DNA from: CAVYUC01 sp963783085
GTDB taxonomy: Bacteria > Bacteroidota > Bacteroidia > Bacteroidales > Prolixibacteraceae
Direction: 5' to 3'
Length of the DNA stretch: 64,000 nucleotides
Assembly: GCA_963783085.1 (NCBI GenBank)
Contig: CAWAMJ010000014.1
Span: 1-64,000, forward strand
A model generated the notes under the pieces. The model was not told the DNA's origin. It saw only the letters and a program-made list of their open reading frames with translations, and did no database searches. The translations under genes were made by a program, and so were the position numbers. Of this stretch, positions 36,418 to 46,257 are shown in pieces. How positions within the stretch are numbered: the stretch's first letter is position 1; each line of letters starts with the position of its first letter.

Positions 36418-38997
36418 TTAGGTTTTTACTTGCGAAACCTCTTTCAGTACCACCGGGAAATTTATCAGGTCGAAATCGGAATCATAAACCAGGTATTTAT
36501 TTACCCACACCGGACTAAACTTTTCCTTAAAAAGGTACTGCCCTTTAAAATAGTTCAAAGATTTCAGGTTTTCGAGCGCAAATTTCATGGTGCGTTCAGT
36601 CATACTTTTTGGTTCCGTAATACCTGCAAAAGCTACCATGCCAAGGTTAATTTTAAAAATTCCATTCTGCATAAAAAAACCGAACATTTCTGTTAAAAGA
36701 AAATAGATGATCCCGGTTGGAGCGTCGTCGGAAATCCGAATCAAATCATAAGTTCCTTCGCCTTCTGCATAATCAGGAATGATGTTTAAAAAAGCCACAA
36801 CTTTTTCTTCCGGATTTTCAATGGCCAGCACGGTGGTATTTTTTATCATTTCGGGCAGGAACATTCCCTGTGAAAAAACCGTTTCTGTTTTTCCGGGTTT
36901 TTGCAACCATTCGTCGGAAACCTGTTTAAGTTTTTGTATAACCCCGTCTTTTACCGGCGCCGGGTAAATATGAAATGTAAAACCCATTTTTTTCGATTTG
37001 TTGATGGCATTTCGAAGCGGGTGCATTTTCGACCCCGACAACGAAAATGAATTCAAATCGAGAATGGCTTCCCGCCCAATAAAAAGTACTTTTTTTTGTA
37101 AGCTGCGAAACATATTCACAGATTCTTCCGGAATGCGGTAATAAAAAGTCCGCAATCCGTTTTCTTTTGCATGTTTTTCGAACTCCCTGATAAGCTGCGG
37201 CATATCCGCCTTGCTTTTGCAAACGGGATTTTCCAGCACGATGGCGTAACCCCGGGAAATTTTATAGGCCACAAAACCGTCGTCGTGAAATAAGAACAGT
37301 TTATCAGGATAATATTTAAAATAACCGAGCGCCGATGTTCCATAATTCTGCGTCAGCAGCCGGGCATGGTTAATATCATTTTCATCGTGCTGTGGCTGAT
37401 CCTGCAAAAGCGGCCTGAACAAAAACAGAATCGCCAGCAATAAAAGTCCGCCGCTGAAAATATAAACCGACAGGATATAAAAATGGCCAAAAGTAGTTTT
37501 GGGCAGGTAACCCGAGGCATCGAAAAGGAAAATCAAACTAAAAGAAGCTTTTACCGAATTTATGAAATTGTAGTCGATTCCCATGTGGCTTTTCTCGAGA
37601 AAATAAGTTCCGGCAACAGTGCCGAAAATCAACAACAGAAATGCGATGAACCACACTTTCCAGTGGTTTGCCCGAAGCAGCGGTATAGAGCGGACGTTAT
37701 ACAACCTGCCTGTAAGAAGCAAACTCACAATTGCAATAACTGAAATTGTTGCTTCTTCATAGTCAATCCCTTTCACCATGTGCCCGATGGCCGACAAAAC
37801 CAGTAGAAACAGCGTAATTCGCCAGGCCCGCCTCACCCCTCTCAGCAAATAGTAAGCAAGAATGATAAGCAACACTCCGATAAAAAATACAGTGAATGCC
37901 GACACGGGTACCGCCAGTCGCGGAATCAGTTTATCGAGAACCTCAATTCGCCATGGAATAGCCGGTGTAATTGCAGATAAAATGTTAATTAATCCCGAAA
38001 TAAAAATGATAAAAACCGGAATCACCCTCAGCAGTACATTTTTCCTTGAGAAAACAAATGAAGCTAAACCTGCGATCAGCGGGGCCCAAAATTCAAAAAA
38101 ACGAAAAACAAGCGTAATTGCAGCCGCCTCAGCTGTCGGAATTCCGCTCCGGGCAAAAATGTAGGTCATTGAAACTTCGATAGCGCCCATTCCCCGCAAA
38201 AAAGGCGAAACAATAAGCAGCATCACCATTACGATATACGCCATAAAAGCAACAAACAAATGCGGCTGGTAACCCAGCGCCAGCATCGAAATATAAACAT
38301 GCGCCACGCCAATAAACTCGATAAAAACAGAAACAAGCAGCGTAAATAAAAAATGTTTTTTATTGAGGCCGGTTGAAATGATGTTGTCTACCACCAGCGA
38401 CATTTCCGGGTTTACCCGAAGGAGCAGCCTGAACACCCAGCCTTTCCGAATGTATGAACGGGTTAAAAATACAATTCCCGCGATTAACAGAATTAACAGG
38501 ATAAAAGAGATCAGTTCAACTTTACCAATCCGGTCGTTTATCATCAAAAAAACCAGTACCGGAATAGCAACAACCACCACCGAAAGAAGACCGGACAACG
38601 CATAAATATATGAAGCATAGTAAATATCGGTGGTTTCGATGCCTTTTTTGGTGAGTGGTTTATTAAAAAATACCAGCGACGAAAAACCACCGGCAGGTAA
38701 AAATATGCTGATTAGGTTTCTGCGGAGAAAAAGCTGCAACGCATCAGGCAGCTCGATTTTTATTCCCACTGTTTTAAAGCTGAATAAATACATCACCGCC
38801 TGCAAAAGAATGTATACGCCCGTGAGTAATAATCCAAGAATCACATAAAAACCGTCGATTGTGCCAAGCGTTTTTCGGATTTGGGAAAGCTCAAGATGCT
38901 CGTTTTTAATGAAAAAAATGGTCATCAGGAGCATTAATACCGCTATGGAAATTTGCCACAGAGGTTTGTTGTTTTTGCTGTTGATGGAAATTTTCAT
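36418..38997 (-). CDS. mprF: MprF-like bifunctional phosphatidylglycerol aminoacyltransferase/flippase
   Basis: The 859-residue protein has about 14 N-terminal membrane segments (flippase-like, residues 1-560) and a cytoplasmic DUF2156-type C-terminal domain (LLTQNYGTSALGYFKYYPDK, then DLIRISDDAPTGIIYFLLTEMF). This domain order is that of MprF, which adds amino acids to membrane lipids and moves them outward, giving resistance to cationic peptides. Substrate amino acid is not predictable. Confidence 0.87.
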   Translation of the reverse strand: MKISINSKNNKPLWQISIAVLMLLMTIFFIKNEHLELSQIRKTLGTIDGFYVILGLLLTGVYILLQAVMYLFSFKTVGIKIELPDALQLFLRRNLISIFLPAGGFSSLVFFNKPLTKKGIETTDIYYASYIYALSGLLSVVVVAIPVLVFLMINDRIGKVELISFILLILLIAGIVFLTRSYIRKGWVFRLLLRVNPEMSLVVDNIISTGLNKKHFLFTLLVSVFIEFIGVAHVYISMLALGYQPHLFVAFMAYIVMVMLLIVSPFLRGMGAIEVSMTYIFARSGIPTAEAAAITLVFRFFEFWAPLIAGLASFVFSRKNVLLRVIPVFIIFISGLINILSAITPAIPWRIEVLDKLIPRLAVPVSAFTVFFIGVLLIILAYYLLRGVRRAWRITLFLLVLSAIGHMVKGIDYEEATISVIAIVSLLLTGRLYNVRSIPLLRANHWKVWFIAFLLLIFGTVAGTYFLEKSHMGIDYNFINSVKASFSLIFLFDASGYLPKTTFGHFYILSVYIFSGGLLLLAILFLFRPLLQDQPQHDENDINHARLLTQNYGTSALGYFKYYPDKLFLFHDDGFVAYKISRGYAIVLENPVCKSKADMPQLIREFEKHAKENGLRTFYYRIPEESVNMFRSLQKKVLFIGREAILDLNSFSLSGSKMHPLRNAINKSKKMGFTFHIYPAPVKDGVIQKLKQVSDEWLQKPGKTETVFSQGMFLPEMIKNTTVLAIENPEEKVVAFLNIIPDYAEGEGTYDLIRISDDAPTGIIYFLLTEMFGFFMQNGIFKINLGMVAFAGITEPKSMTERTMKFALENLKSLNYFKGQYLFKEKFSPVWVNKYLVYDSDFDLINFPVVLKEVSQVKT

Positions 38998-39040
38998 CGA
39001 AATGTTAAACTTTCAATTTGTTAACCAATTTGCGTTAAAA

Positions 39041-41194
39041 TTACTTTCCGGTGATGTATTCCGGCTGCAAATTTTCATAATATTCCAGTGATTTTTCGGG
39101 TTTTTCCAATCTTCCGGGAATTGGCATTTTCGAGAATTGCTGAAAATAGAGCACGCACGAATTCCGCCACCATTCTGCTAATTTTAGCTGGTTTTGCATT
39201 TTGTTTTTTACGTGTTCAAATGTCTGCGGATCGAGTTTTCCCTCAAGCGAATTCCATTCTTTCTGCATCTGTTTTACACCTTCAACACCATTGTAATAGC
39301 GATAACAAAGTTCTTCCCAAAGCATATTTCCCGAATCCATTTTGTAATCCCACGGCAGGTGATGGAACCAAAGCAGGTACTTATCCGGACACGTTTCCGG
39401 ATTGGCAAATTTGCCGGCAACAGGCGGAAAGTACTGGTTAACAGCATTACTCCCGGAGGCAGTGCGGTCGAAACCAATTCCGGCGCTGTCGGCACGATGG
39501 TAATAAAGCGAGGTCCAGTCGGGCCGGCCGCCGCTTACCCATGGTCCGGGGCCAAAATGATGGTTCCGTCCCATGATGTGGTGCAGGCCCAGCGGAGTCA
39601 TGTAATTCACTGAATTTTCGCGCGAATCCATCATTATTTTTTTAATGATTTTCACAACGTTAGGACTGGAAGAAAAAGTCATTTTTATCCAGTCATCGGC
39701 AATTTCTTCAGAGGAAAGCTCGTGGTTCCAGGCCAGCCTGCCAAAAGCAAACCAGTTGGATTGTCCAAACAAGTGGCCTGTCCAGTTCGTGTCGGTTCCG
39801 GTGTTGGCAACTCCGGCTATACCGGTCATTTTGTGATTTTCGAGCGAACCGTCGATAATTTTCGCAACCGTTGAACCTTTTCCTTTGGCGTAGGTGTCTG
39901 ATTCGAGGCATTCTTTAAACAGCGGCGCCAGGTAAACCAAATCGGTATTTTGCCCCAAATACTCCTGTGTCACCTGAAATTCCATCACCAGCGGCGTTTT
40001 TGGCATGTGCCCGAAAAGGGGGTGAAACGGCTCACGAGGCTGAAAATCGATGGGCCCGTTTTTCACCTGGATCAAAACATTATCGCGAAATTCACCGTCG
40101 AGCGGTTCAAACTCATTCAATGCCTGCATGGCACGGTCAACCGGCACATTATTATCGTATACAAAAGCGCGCCACATTACAATTCCGCCAAAAGGATTCA
40201 GGGCATCGGCCAGCATGTTGGCGCCTTCGGCATGGGTGCGGTTATAATTCTGTGGCCCCGGTTGTCCTTCGGAATTGGCTTTTACCAGGAAACCGCCAAA
40301 ATCGGGTACGTATGAATAAATTTCCTTTGCCTTGTTTTTCCACCATCGCTGAACTTCCGGATTAAGCGGATCAGAAGTTTCCAAACCGCCAATGTTTTGG
40401 GGCGAACTAAATTTCACGGAGAGGTAAACCGTTATTCCATAAGGCCTGAAAACATTGGCAAGTGCTGCCACCTTCTTTAAATATTCCGGTTTCAGCATGG
40501 CCGGATTGGCATTTACATTGTTCAGAACGCTGCCGTTTATTCCAATTGATGCATTTGCGCGGGCATAATCAACATACCGCTGATCCATTTTTTCGGGAAG
40601 GCTTTCCCAGTCCCACAGCGATTTTCCTGCATAGCCACGTTCCACGCTCCGGTTCAGGTTATCCCAGTGGTCGAGCACCCTGATTTTTATTTTGGGCGAA
40701 CTGAAAATGTCAATGTTTTTAATGCTTTTGCCTGTTTGAAGCAGTTGCAAAAAACGAAACGCCCCATACAAAACGCCTTTATCAGAGTTGGCAGTTATGA
40801 GTGTGATTTGTTTCCCGCCCGACTTTTGGGAAGTTATGAAAAATCCCTCATCACCAATATTTTGCAATTTCTTTTTAATATCCGGGCTTTTTAATTCCGG
40901 TGAGCTTCCTATTTTACCGGCAATTACAACTCCTTCTGTTGCTTCTTCGTGAACTTCCGCAATTTCAGTTCCCAAAATCGCGTTCAGTCCGCTGAACAAC
41001 TCTTCCCTAACGATTTTCATGGTTGAAGATTCACCGGTTACTTTTAATCCTTTTATCTGAATTTGATATTCTTTTTGCAAGGAAGCCGAAACAGGCGTAT
41101 AATTTAACCACAATTGATAACCATCGCCGGCAAAAGAATTTCCGGAACTAAATAAAATATTGATAAGCAATACAATAACTGTGTATTTTTTCAT
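39041..41194 (-). CDS. GH67 alpha-glucuronidase
   Basis: The 717-residue secreted enzyme has a signal peptide (LINILFSSGNSFAGDGYQLW) and GH67 blocks throughout, including GFLVKANSEGQPGPQNYNRT and YHRADSAGIGFDRTASG. It releases 4-O-methylglucuronic acid from xylan oligosaccharides. It lies beside a bicupin and upstream of sugar-acid genes, fitting a glucuronoxylan degradation role. Confidence 0.93.
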   Translation of the reverse strand: MKKYTVIVLLINILFSSGNSFAGDGYQLWLNYTPVSASLQKEYQIQIKGLKVTGESSTMKIVREELFSGLNAILGTEIAEVHEEATEGVVIAGKIGSSPELKSPDIKKKLQNIGDEGFFITSQKSGGKQITLITANSDKGVLYGAFRFLQLLQTGKSIKNIDIFSSPKIKIRVLDHWDNLNRSVERGYAGKSLWDWESLPEKMDQRYVDYARANASIGINGSVLNNVNANPAMLKPEYLKKVAALANVFRPYGITVYLSVKFSSPQNIGGLETSDPLNPEVQRWWKNKAKEIYSYVPDFGGFLVKANSEGQPGPQNYNRTHAEGANMLADALNPFGGIVMWRAFVYDNNVPVDRAMQALNEFEPLDGEFRDNVLIQVKNGPIDFQPREPFHPLFGHMPKTPLVMEFQVTQEYLGQNTDLVYLAPLFKECLESDTYAKGKGSTVAKIIDGSLENHKMTGIAGVANTGTDTNWTGHLFGQSNWFAFGRLAWNHELSSEEIADDWIKMTFSSSPNVVKIIKKIMMDSRENSVNYMTPLGLHHIMGRNHHFGPGPWVSGGRPDWTSLYYHRADSAGIGFDRTASGSNAVNQYFPPVAGKFANPETCPDKYLLWFHHLPWDYKMDSGNMLWEELCYRYYNGVEGVKQMQKEWNSLEGKLDPQTFEHVKNKMQNQLKLAEWWRNSCVLYFQQFSKMPIPGRLEKPEKSLEYYENLQPEYITGK

Positions 41195-41322
41195 TTTCTC
41201 AGAAAACTCATTAGTTGAAATTTATTCATTGCTGAAAGGGAAGTTAATATACAGAAAAAATCATAAATTCGTTTCGGTACCCGCGCAAACAATCTTGAAA
41301 AAAAACAGGATTACCAATACTT

Positions 41323-42090
41323 TTATTCCCACTGAAAAGCCATGTACATGCAGGGATTATTTCCGGTATTGCGAATGGCATGCGGAATTTCAGATCCCAA
41401 AAAATAAATGTCGCCGGGTTCCCCCCGGAAATGTTTATTGCCAATTTCCATTTCAGTGTTTCCATCCATCATAATTATAATTTCAGCCGGATTATGTGTG
41501 TGAGGTTCATGGCTTTTTATGTTCGGATTTAAGGTGGTAACGTGCATTTCAATGCGATCGGACATGGCTGATTTGCGATCAAAATAGCGCCGGACGCCCC
41601 CTTTGTCGTGTGGTGTAAATTTCAGGTCGTTCCAGTCGATCGTCATCGAACCACCAGCGGTTTTGCCCCTTTCCGAATCTATTGGTTTTTTCGATTTGTA
41701 TTGAATGGCGTAATAAGTAACTGCATCATTATCCGCATTTTCCATTTTAAGTTCATCGCCCGGAAGGATAAGAACCACGCTCCCCTGCCCTAATTCTTTG
41801 GTTTTATTATTTAAAGCAACCTTCAAACGACCTTCTTTCACCACCACGATTTCTTCAGCATCGTTTTGAATTTTAGTCCGTTGATATCTCCCCGGTTCGA
41901 GTGTTGCAGCCGTAATTTCAAAATTTTCCATGTGCGTGGTTTCGCCATTCATCACTGTTTGCTGTTCCACTGATTTCGTTTTTCCTGCTTTTAGCTTCGG
42001 AAAAGGATAAACTTTGGAATCTATTTTTTCAGCTTTAAAACCCGGGAAAGCCAAAATAATTATCATTAAAATCATGCTTTTCATAATCAT
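41323..42090 (-). CDS. Secreted two-cupin-domain protein
   Basis: The 255-residue protein has a hydrophobic N-terminal signal (ILMIIILAFPGFKAE) and two cupin modules. The second has the metal motif HEPHTHNPAEIIIMMDG with a later PGDIYFLGSEIPHAI, and the first is weaker. It resembles the secreted cupins linked to uronate processing in Bacteroidota. Its substrate is unknown, but the GH67 gene next to it suggests a sugar-acid role. Confidence 0.75.
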   Translation of the reverse strand: MIMKSMILMIIILAFPGFKAEKIDSKVYPFPKLKAGKTKSVEQQTVMNGETTHMENFEITAATLEPGRYQRTKIQNDAEEIVVVKEGRLKVALNNKTKELGQGSVVLILPGDELKMENADNDAVTYYAIQYKSKKPIDSERGKTAGGSMTIDWNDLKFTPHDKGGVRRYFDRKSAMSDRIEMHVTTLNPNIKSHEPHTHNPAEIIIMMDGNTEMEIGNKHFRGEPGDIYFLGSEIPHAIRNTGNNPCMYMAFQWE

Positions 42091-42173
42091 CTGTTTATAT
42101 TTTAAACGAAGTTAAATAATTTCAACCAGAAAAAAATAACCGAATAACAAACAACTTCAAAACTTACCTCTAA

Positions 42174-42500
42174 AAAGCAGTCAACTACTATTCAGGATTA
42201 ATCGATCAGTTTAACCAACACCCAAAAGATAATTTTTTCATCACTGCCGGTTTCCGATACAAGGCTACTGTCTCGTTCGAAAAAAGTTACCAGTCACCTT
42301 CCGTTAATTCCTCCGGGGAACCGGTGATTCCGAAAAGCTACGAAAATGTATTCGTTGTGCAAATGAAACTGGAATGGGAACAATATTGCGGGTCGTTGTG
42401 TGCCATGTGGATCGACAAGGAACGCATTGTTGTTTTCAACGAATCGGGCGAATTAGTGGAGATTTTTCTCGACGGGCCGGTTTCAGTACCGGTTTCGTAA
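42174..42500 (+). pseudogene. Start-less 3' fragment of an unidentified gene
   Basis: An open frame of 108 codons reads YYSGLIDQFNQHPKDNFFI and later QMKLEWEQYCGSLCAMWIDK. It ends normally at 42498-42500 but has no start codon and is bounded upstream by an in-frame stop at 42171. The codon use and protein-like sequence suggest the end of a decayed gene. No family is recognised. Confidence 0.5.
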
Positions 42501-42677
42501 ATAAACCCATTGCCGAAAAACCATCTTTTTTGAACATCTGAATATCCTGTTCAACAAAAAGGCGGAAATTACATGTTGTGTTAAGTTTTTGTAACAAACA
42601 TTTGGTTTATCACCTTTAAATTAAAGACAAAAGAGTTTTTTATTTTTATTTTGATAGTTAAATCGATTTAAAGAAAA

Positions 42678-43139
42678 ATGAAGATGATAAAGAATTTGGT
42701 ATGCCCGGTCTCCGAAGAAAAGGTAAATGAACAGGTAACGCGCATAAACGCATTTCTAACAATTTTGCTTGTTGCTGCTGGATTCATGTTTCATTCGGCC
42801 CTGTTCTTCATTTTTTTGATGGCAGATTTTTACATCAGGGCATTTACAAAATTGAAATTCAGTCCGGTAAGTTACATCAGCGCAAAGCTTGCCAATGCAT
42901 TAAACCTGAATAAAAAGCCAATTTCCAAAGCGCAGAAGGTTTTTGCTGCCCGCCTTGGTTTTGTTATGACGCTGGCAATCGTGATTCTGTATTTGTTGAA
43001 TTTAATAACAGCTGCGGCAGTGGTTGCAGGAATTTTGGTATTTTTTGCCACACTGGAATTTGCGCTGGCCATTTGTGTCGGATGTATTATATATACATAT
43101 CTTGTTTTACCTTTTTATTCAACTGAAAATACGCCGTGA
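42678..43139 (+). CDS. DUF4395 membrane protein
   Basis: The 153-residue protein carries the DUF4395 pattern (CPVSEEKVNEQVTRINAF, then four hydrophobic segments). A conserved second cysteine lies near the end (AICVGC). DUF4395 proteins are often neighbours of thiol or sulfur genes. The convergent OsmC-type peroxidase gene fits a redox role. Confidence 0.85.
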   Translation: MKMIKNLVCPVSEEKVNEQVTRINAFLTILLVAAGFMFHSALFFIFLMADFYIRAFTKLKFSPVSYISAKLANALNLNKKPISKAQKVFAARLGFVMTLAIVILYLLNLITAAAVVAGILVFFATLEFALAICVGCIIYTYLVLPFYSTENTP

Positions 43140-43185
43140 CGAAGAAGAAAGCATTTAGAAGTGCTTCATTCTTTTAAGAGACCTT

Positions 43186-43218
43186 AAAAACCGCCCGGTT
43201 ACATTCCCGGGCGGTTTT
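43186..43218. terminator. Bidirectional terminator between DUF4395 and osmC genes
   Basis: A 12-bp perfect stem (AAAACCGCCCGG with CCGGGCGGTTTT) has runs of A before and T after, so it can stop transcription from both convergent genes. Confidence 0.85.
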
Positions 43219-43235
43219 GCTATTTCCAAACGTAT

Positions 43236-43691
43236 TTAAGCTGCTTTTTCTTCCTGTTTTCCCAAATTTATTTTCACCGGTGTGGGATTAACCAGATTGT
43301 CATTTACCGGGCAGCGACTTTCAATTATACTGAGCCATTTCACCAGTGTTTGCTCGTCGGTTTCGGCACTGGGAATAATATTCACGCTGATTTCTTTATA
43401 ACCAGCCCTGTCGGTGGTTGGATGTCCAAATACTTTCGAAGGGTTGAGGTCGCCACGCAATTCAATTTTAAGGCTGTTAAGCTTAAAACCCAATTCGCCG
43501 GCTACAATATGCCCCATTACGTTTAAGCAACCCGCATAAGCAGCGAGTAAAAATTCTACCGGATTGGCCGCGTGATTGGTGCCCCCGAGTTCTTCGGGTT
43601 CGTCAATTGTAATTTGAAAATGACGGGTTTTAGCTACAAACTTTGTAGGGTTCTCATTTTGCCCTGTCAGTGAAAAATTTAAATCTGCCAT
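43236..43691 (-). CDS. OsmC-family peroxiredoxin
   Basis: The 151-residue protein matches OsmC: GTNHAANPVEFLLAAYAGCL with the first redox cysteine, and ESRCPVNDNLVN with the second. These enzymes reduce organic hydroperoxides. It sits next to the DUF4395 gene and follows a small unknown gene in the same direction. Confidence 0.92.
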   Translation of the reverse strand: MADLNFSLTGQNENPTKFVAKTRHFQITIDEPEELGGTNHAANPVEFLLAAYAGCLNVMGHIVAGELGFKLNSLKIELRGDLNPSKVFGHPTTDRAGYKEISVNIIPSAETDEQTLVKWLSIIESRCPVNDNLVNPTPVKINLGKQEEKAA

Positions 43692-43723
43692 AACATTTAT
43701 TTTTAAAAAATTAAAACTCTTTT

Positions 43724-43939
43724 TTACCTGTATCTGATAACTTTATATCGGAAATGAAACCATCCATGGAAACTGTTTTCAAAACCATCGGACGCTCCTG
43801 GTTCCCGGAATACTTTCAGGCGCGCCGGCTTCCTGTTCATCAAGGTTTCGCCCCGGCAGCAGGGATAAGCTTCCTTTTCCCAAAAATTAACCGCGTCATT
43901 TCGGCCGGCTGTTACAAATTCTCTGTTTAAATCACTCAT
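43724..43939 (-). CDS. Small hypothetical protein upstream of osmC
   Basis: The 71-residue frame begins MSDLNREFVTAGRNDAVNFW and contains a Cys-Cys pair (EAYPCCRGET). It ends 33 bp before the OsmC start. It could be cotranscribed, or it could be a chance frame. No family is recognised. Confidence 0.35.
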   Translation of the reverse strand: MSDLNREFVTAGRNDAVNFWEKEAYPCCRGETLMNRKPARLKVFREPGASDGFENSFHGWFHFRYKVIRYR

Positions 43940-44226
43940 AATTAATATCTAAGGTTAAAAAAAACGGTTAAAAAAAACCAAAAAAAAAGCCCTTCCGATG
44001 GAAGAGCTGATAATTCCGTGAAAACTATAATTTACCTCTTCCGCAGCATACAAACCCCTTCCATACACATCGTTGTGCACATCATTGTTTTGTTGTTATT
44101 TGCGAAAGAATTAATCATCTTTTATTCTTTTATAGCGTCAAATATAGTTCATGTTTTTATAAAAACAAATGTACTGGTGTTATTTAGAATTGCCGTGGTT
44201 GCGGTAATGCTGATTGTCGATGGAAG
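43940..44226. other. Gene-free interval between small genes
   Basis: It holds A-rich runs and a short stem-like AAGCCCTTCC / GGAAGAGCT near 43990. The reading frames here lack any protein-like pattern, and no gene is called. Confidence 0.35.
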
Positions 44227-44415
44227 TTACCATCTGAATATGTTTTTCGAGAATAAAAAAATGCACCGATGAATCGGGAACCGAAATGATGAAGTATCTG
44301 ATTGCAATTGCTCCAACAGGTTTTTCTTTTTAAACAGCCCCTGTTTTTGTCGTTTCTGTGCCATCGAACCGGCAGATACTCCAATGATTATCAGCAACAA
44401 AACCAACTTTTTCAT
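44227..44415 (-). CDS. Putative short secreted peptide
   Basis: The 62-residue frame starts MKKLVLLLIIIGVSAGSMAQ, a textbook signal peptide, then a basic segment (KRQKQGLFKKKNLLEQLQ). Its ATG overlaps the stop of the LytTR response regulator by 4 bp, so it is translationally coupled. It may be the truncated remains of a longer protein, as the C-terminus (FLFSKNIFRW) looks out of frame. Confidence 0.45.
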   Translation of the reverse strand: MKKLVLLLIIIGVSAGSMAQKRQKQGLFKKKNLLEQLQSDTSSFRFPIHRCIFLFSKNIFRW

Positions 44416-45164
44416 TTTGTTATCATTTTTAGTTTTTTCTGCACTTCTTCCTTCCTTCTGCGCGAAACTGCAACAATATCGCCGTTGGAAACCTGCAACG
44501 TTCCGCCACCGGTTTTTACATACGCAATTACGTGATTTAGGTTTGCCAGGTGTGTTTTATGAACGCGTACAAATCCATATTCTTTCAGCAATTCTTCAAA
44601 TTCCACAAGTGTTTTGGCCACCAGCAAATGTTTATCCGGCTCGAAATAAATATGTGTATAGTTTCCTTCGCCCTGGCAGCGGATAATTTTATTTACCTCC
44701 ACAAATTCAATGCGGTCTGCGGAGGGCAAGCCAATGCGCGGATTGGCCGGCTGACCGATATTGTACACCAGTTGCTTCATCCGCAGGTTTTCGTTTTTCC
44801 GGCGGATGCGACCGGATACTTTCTCAACCGCCGCCTGCAAATCATTAATATTAATGGGTTTCAGAATGTAATCGGCGGCAGAAAACCGGATGGCTTTGAT
44901 CGCATAATTATCGTATGCTGTTACAAAAATCACTTCAAACCGAAAATCCTGCAGTTGCTCGAGCAGTTTAAAACCGTCGGCTTTAGGCATTTCAACGTCC
45001 AGAAAAACCAGGTCGGGATGGAATTTGTGTACAAGAGAAACGGCGCTGTCCACCGAATCCGCCTCGCCATACAAATCCACATTCGGACAATATTCCCGTA
45101 AAATTCCGGCGAGGTTCTCGCGGCCATGTTTTTCGTCGTCAACTAGAATTGATTTGATTTGCAT
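44412..45164 (-). CDS. LytTR-type response regulator
   Basis: The 250-residue regulator has a receiver domain (DDE at the start, phospho-Asp in LVFLDVEMPKADG, Lys in ILKPIN) and a LytTR DNA-binding domain (RIEFVEVNKIIRCQGEGNYT). It is the natural partner of the YesM/LytS-type kinase at 46322-49327, but a RES-Xre module lies between them. Confidence 0.92.
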   Translation of the reverse strand: MQIKSILVDDEKHGRENLAGILREYCPNVDLYGEADSVDSAVSLVHKFHPDLVFLDVEMPKADGFKLLEQLQDFRFEVIFVTAYDNYAIKAIRFSAADYILKPININDLQAAVEKVSGRIRRKNENLRMKQLVYNIGQPANPRIGLPSADRIEFVEVNKIIRCQGEGNYTHIYFEPDKHLLVAKTLVEFEELLKEYGFVRVHKTHLANLNHVIAYVKTGGGTLQVSNGDIVAVSRRRKEEVQKKLKMITK

Positions 45165-45177
45165 CTCTTCTATTTTT

Positions 45178-45214
45178 TAGCGAGGGTTTCGCTCAGAGCG
45201 AAACCCTCGCTCTA
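45178..45214. repeat. Palindromic repeat flanking the RES-Xre module, left copy
   Basis: The sequence AGCGAGGGTTTCGCTC is followed by its inverse complement, forming a perfect hairpin. It matches the copy at 46258-46294 in 33 of 37 positions, in the same orientation. Confidence 0.8.
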
Positions 45215-45267
45215 CAAACAGGTGGAAATCGTACAAAGACCCTCGATTTCAAAACTCACGAAAATTT

Positions 45268-45726
45268 TTATCTGAACAGTCTTTCGTCAAAATTGAACTT
45301 CTCGGTTTTGATAATTTTTACTTTGTCAAAATCAGCATGTAAAGGATTAATCAAAATATTATAATCCCCCTGAACAACAGCCGATGGAACTTTAATATAA
45401 AGATATTCATTCGAATTGATGAGATTTTCTCCCAATTCCTGCGTTGTTTTGGAGTACGGAAACTTTCTCCAGCCTTTAGGAAGCATTTCTGTTTCAATCT
45501 GTTTCATACTCGAAAAATCAGGAATTTCAATTGAAATTAAATAATAATCTTTGGGCATTACCCCAACCGGGGTATGAACTGCTATTTCTGCCATGCATAA
45601 AGCTCTTGAATCTGCAGTATATAAAAGTTTTGTTCCTTTAAAATTCCATCTTCCACCTGTAATCCCGGCTACGGCCCCTGATAAGTCTTTGGAATACTTT
45701 TGATTTGCAAGCCGATAAACTATCAT
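45268..45726 (-). CDS. RES-domain toxin
   Basis: The 152-residue protein has the RES fold with the conserved R in GGRWNFKG, the LYTADSRALCMAE glutamate region and a later Ser. RES toxins break down NAD+. Its ATG overlaps the antitoxin stop (4 bp). This is a canonical RES-Xre type II pair. Confidence 0.88.
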   Translation of the reverse strand: MIVYRLANQKYSKDLSGAVAGITGGRWNFKGTKLLYTADSRALCMAEIAVHTPVGVMPKDYYLISIEIPDFSSMKQIETEMLPKGWRKFPYSKTTQELGENLINSNEYLYIKVPSAVVQGDYNILINPLHADFDKVKIIKTEKFNFDERLFR

Positions 45727-46136
45727 GCCAAAACACCATGTTCAATTTTTATCAACTCGTCTTTTACCAAGTTAATCCCGAATGAGTTATCTAACAAATC
45801 AATAGGTTTAATTCCTCCTAACGGAATATTTTTGGAATTTATCCATGTCAGAAAATTTGTTGTGTTGCCAAAAACATCAACTCCTTTTTTGAAAAGTAAC
45901 ATAATCAGAAGAAATTTTTCTGTATGAATTGAATCAAATCGTTTTTTTTCCCTCTTGTATCGTTGAATTGTTCTTTCCGACATGTTCAAAATTTTTGACC
46001 AAACCGCTGGATTTAGCGGATAAGACGTTGTAAACTTCTTAAATGTATCATAATCCACGCCACTTCTGGTGAGATCAATTAATCTAAAAACATCTTTATT
46101 TTCAAGGGATTTAATAGTTAAATTATCTGTTTCCAT
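45723..46136 (-). CDS. Xre/MbcA/ParS-type antitoxin
   Basis: Reading from the ATG at 46136 gives a 137-residue protein with an N-terminal HTH (SKILNMSERTIQRYK) and the MbcA/ParS C-terminal toxin-binding block (FLTWINSKNIPLGGIKPIDL). An upstream in-frame ATG (46229) would add 31 residues of uncertain value. It neutralises the downstream RES toxin and probably represses the pair. Confidence 0.85.
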   Translation of the reverse strand: METDNLTIKSLENKDVFRLIDLTRSGVDYDTFKKFTTSYPLNPAVWSKILNMSERTIQRYKREKKRFDSIHTEKFLLIMLLFKKGVDVFGNTTNFLTWINSKNIPLGGIKPIDLLDNSFGINLVKDELIKIEHGVLA

Positions 46137-46257
46137 ATTTATGTCTTTTACAGAATCGAAGATACGACAATTTTCGTGAAATATCAGGCAAGTGTCGTTT
46201 ATCATGTTCGTGGTGTGACTTTGAGTCATGGTCGTGAATAAAAAGCAATTGCAGGTT

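Noticed and set aside
44018..44272. Plus-strand frame of 84 codons with hydrophobic residues
   Set aside because: Its sequence is low-complexity, lacks a promoter, and overlaps the antisense of a better-supported short secreted peptide.
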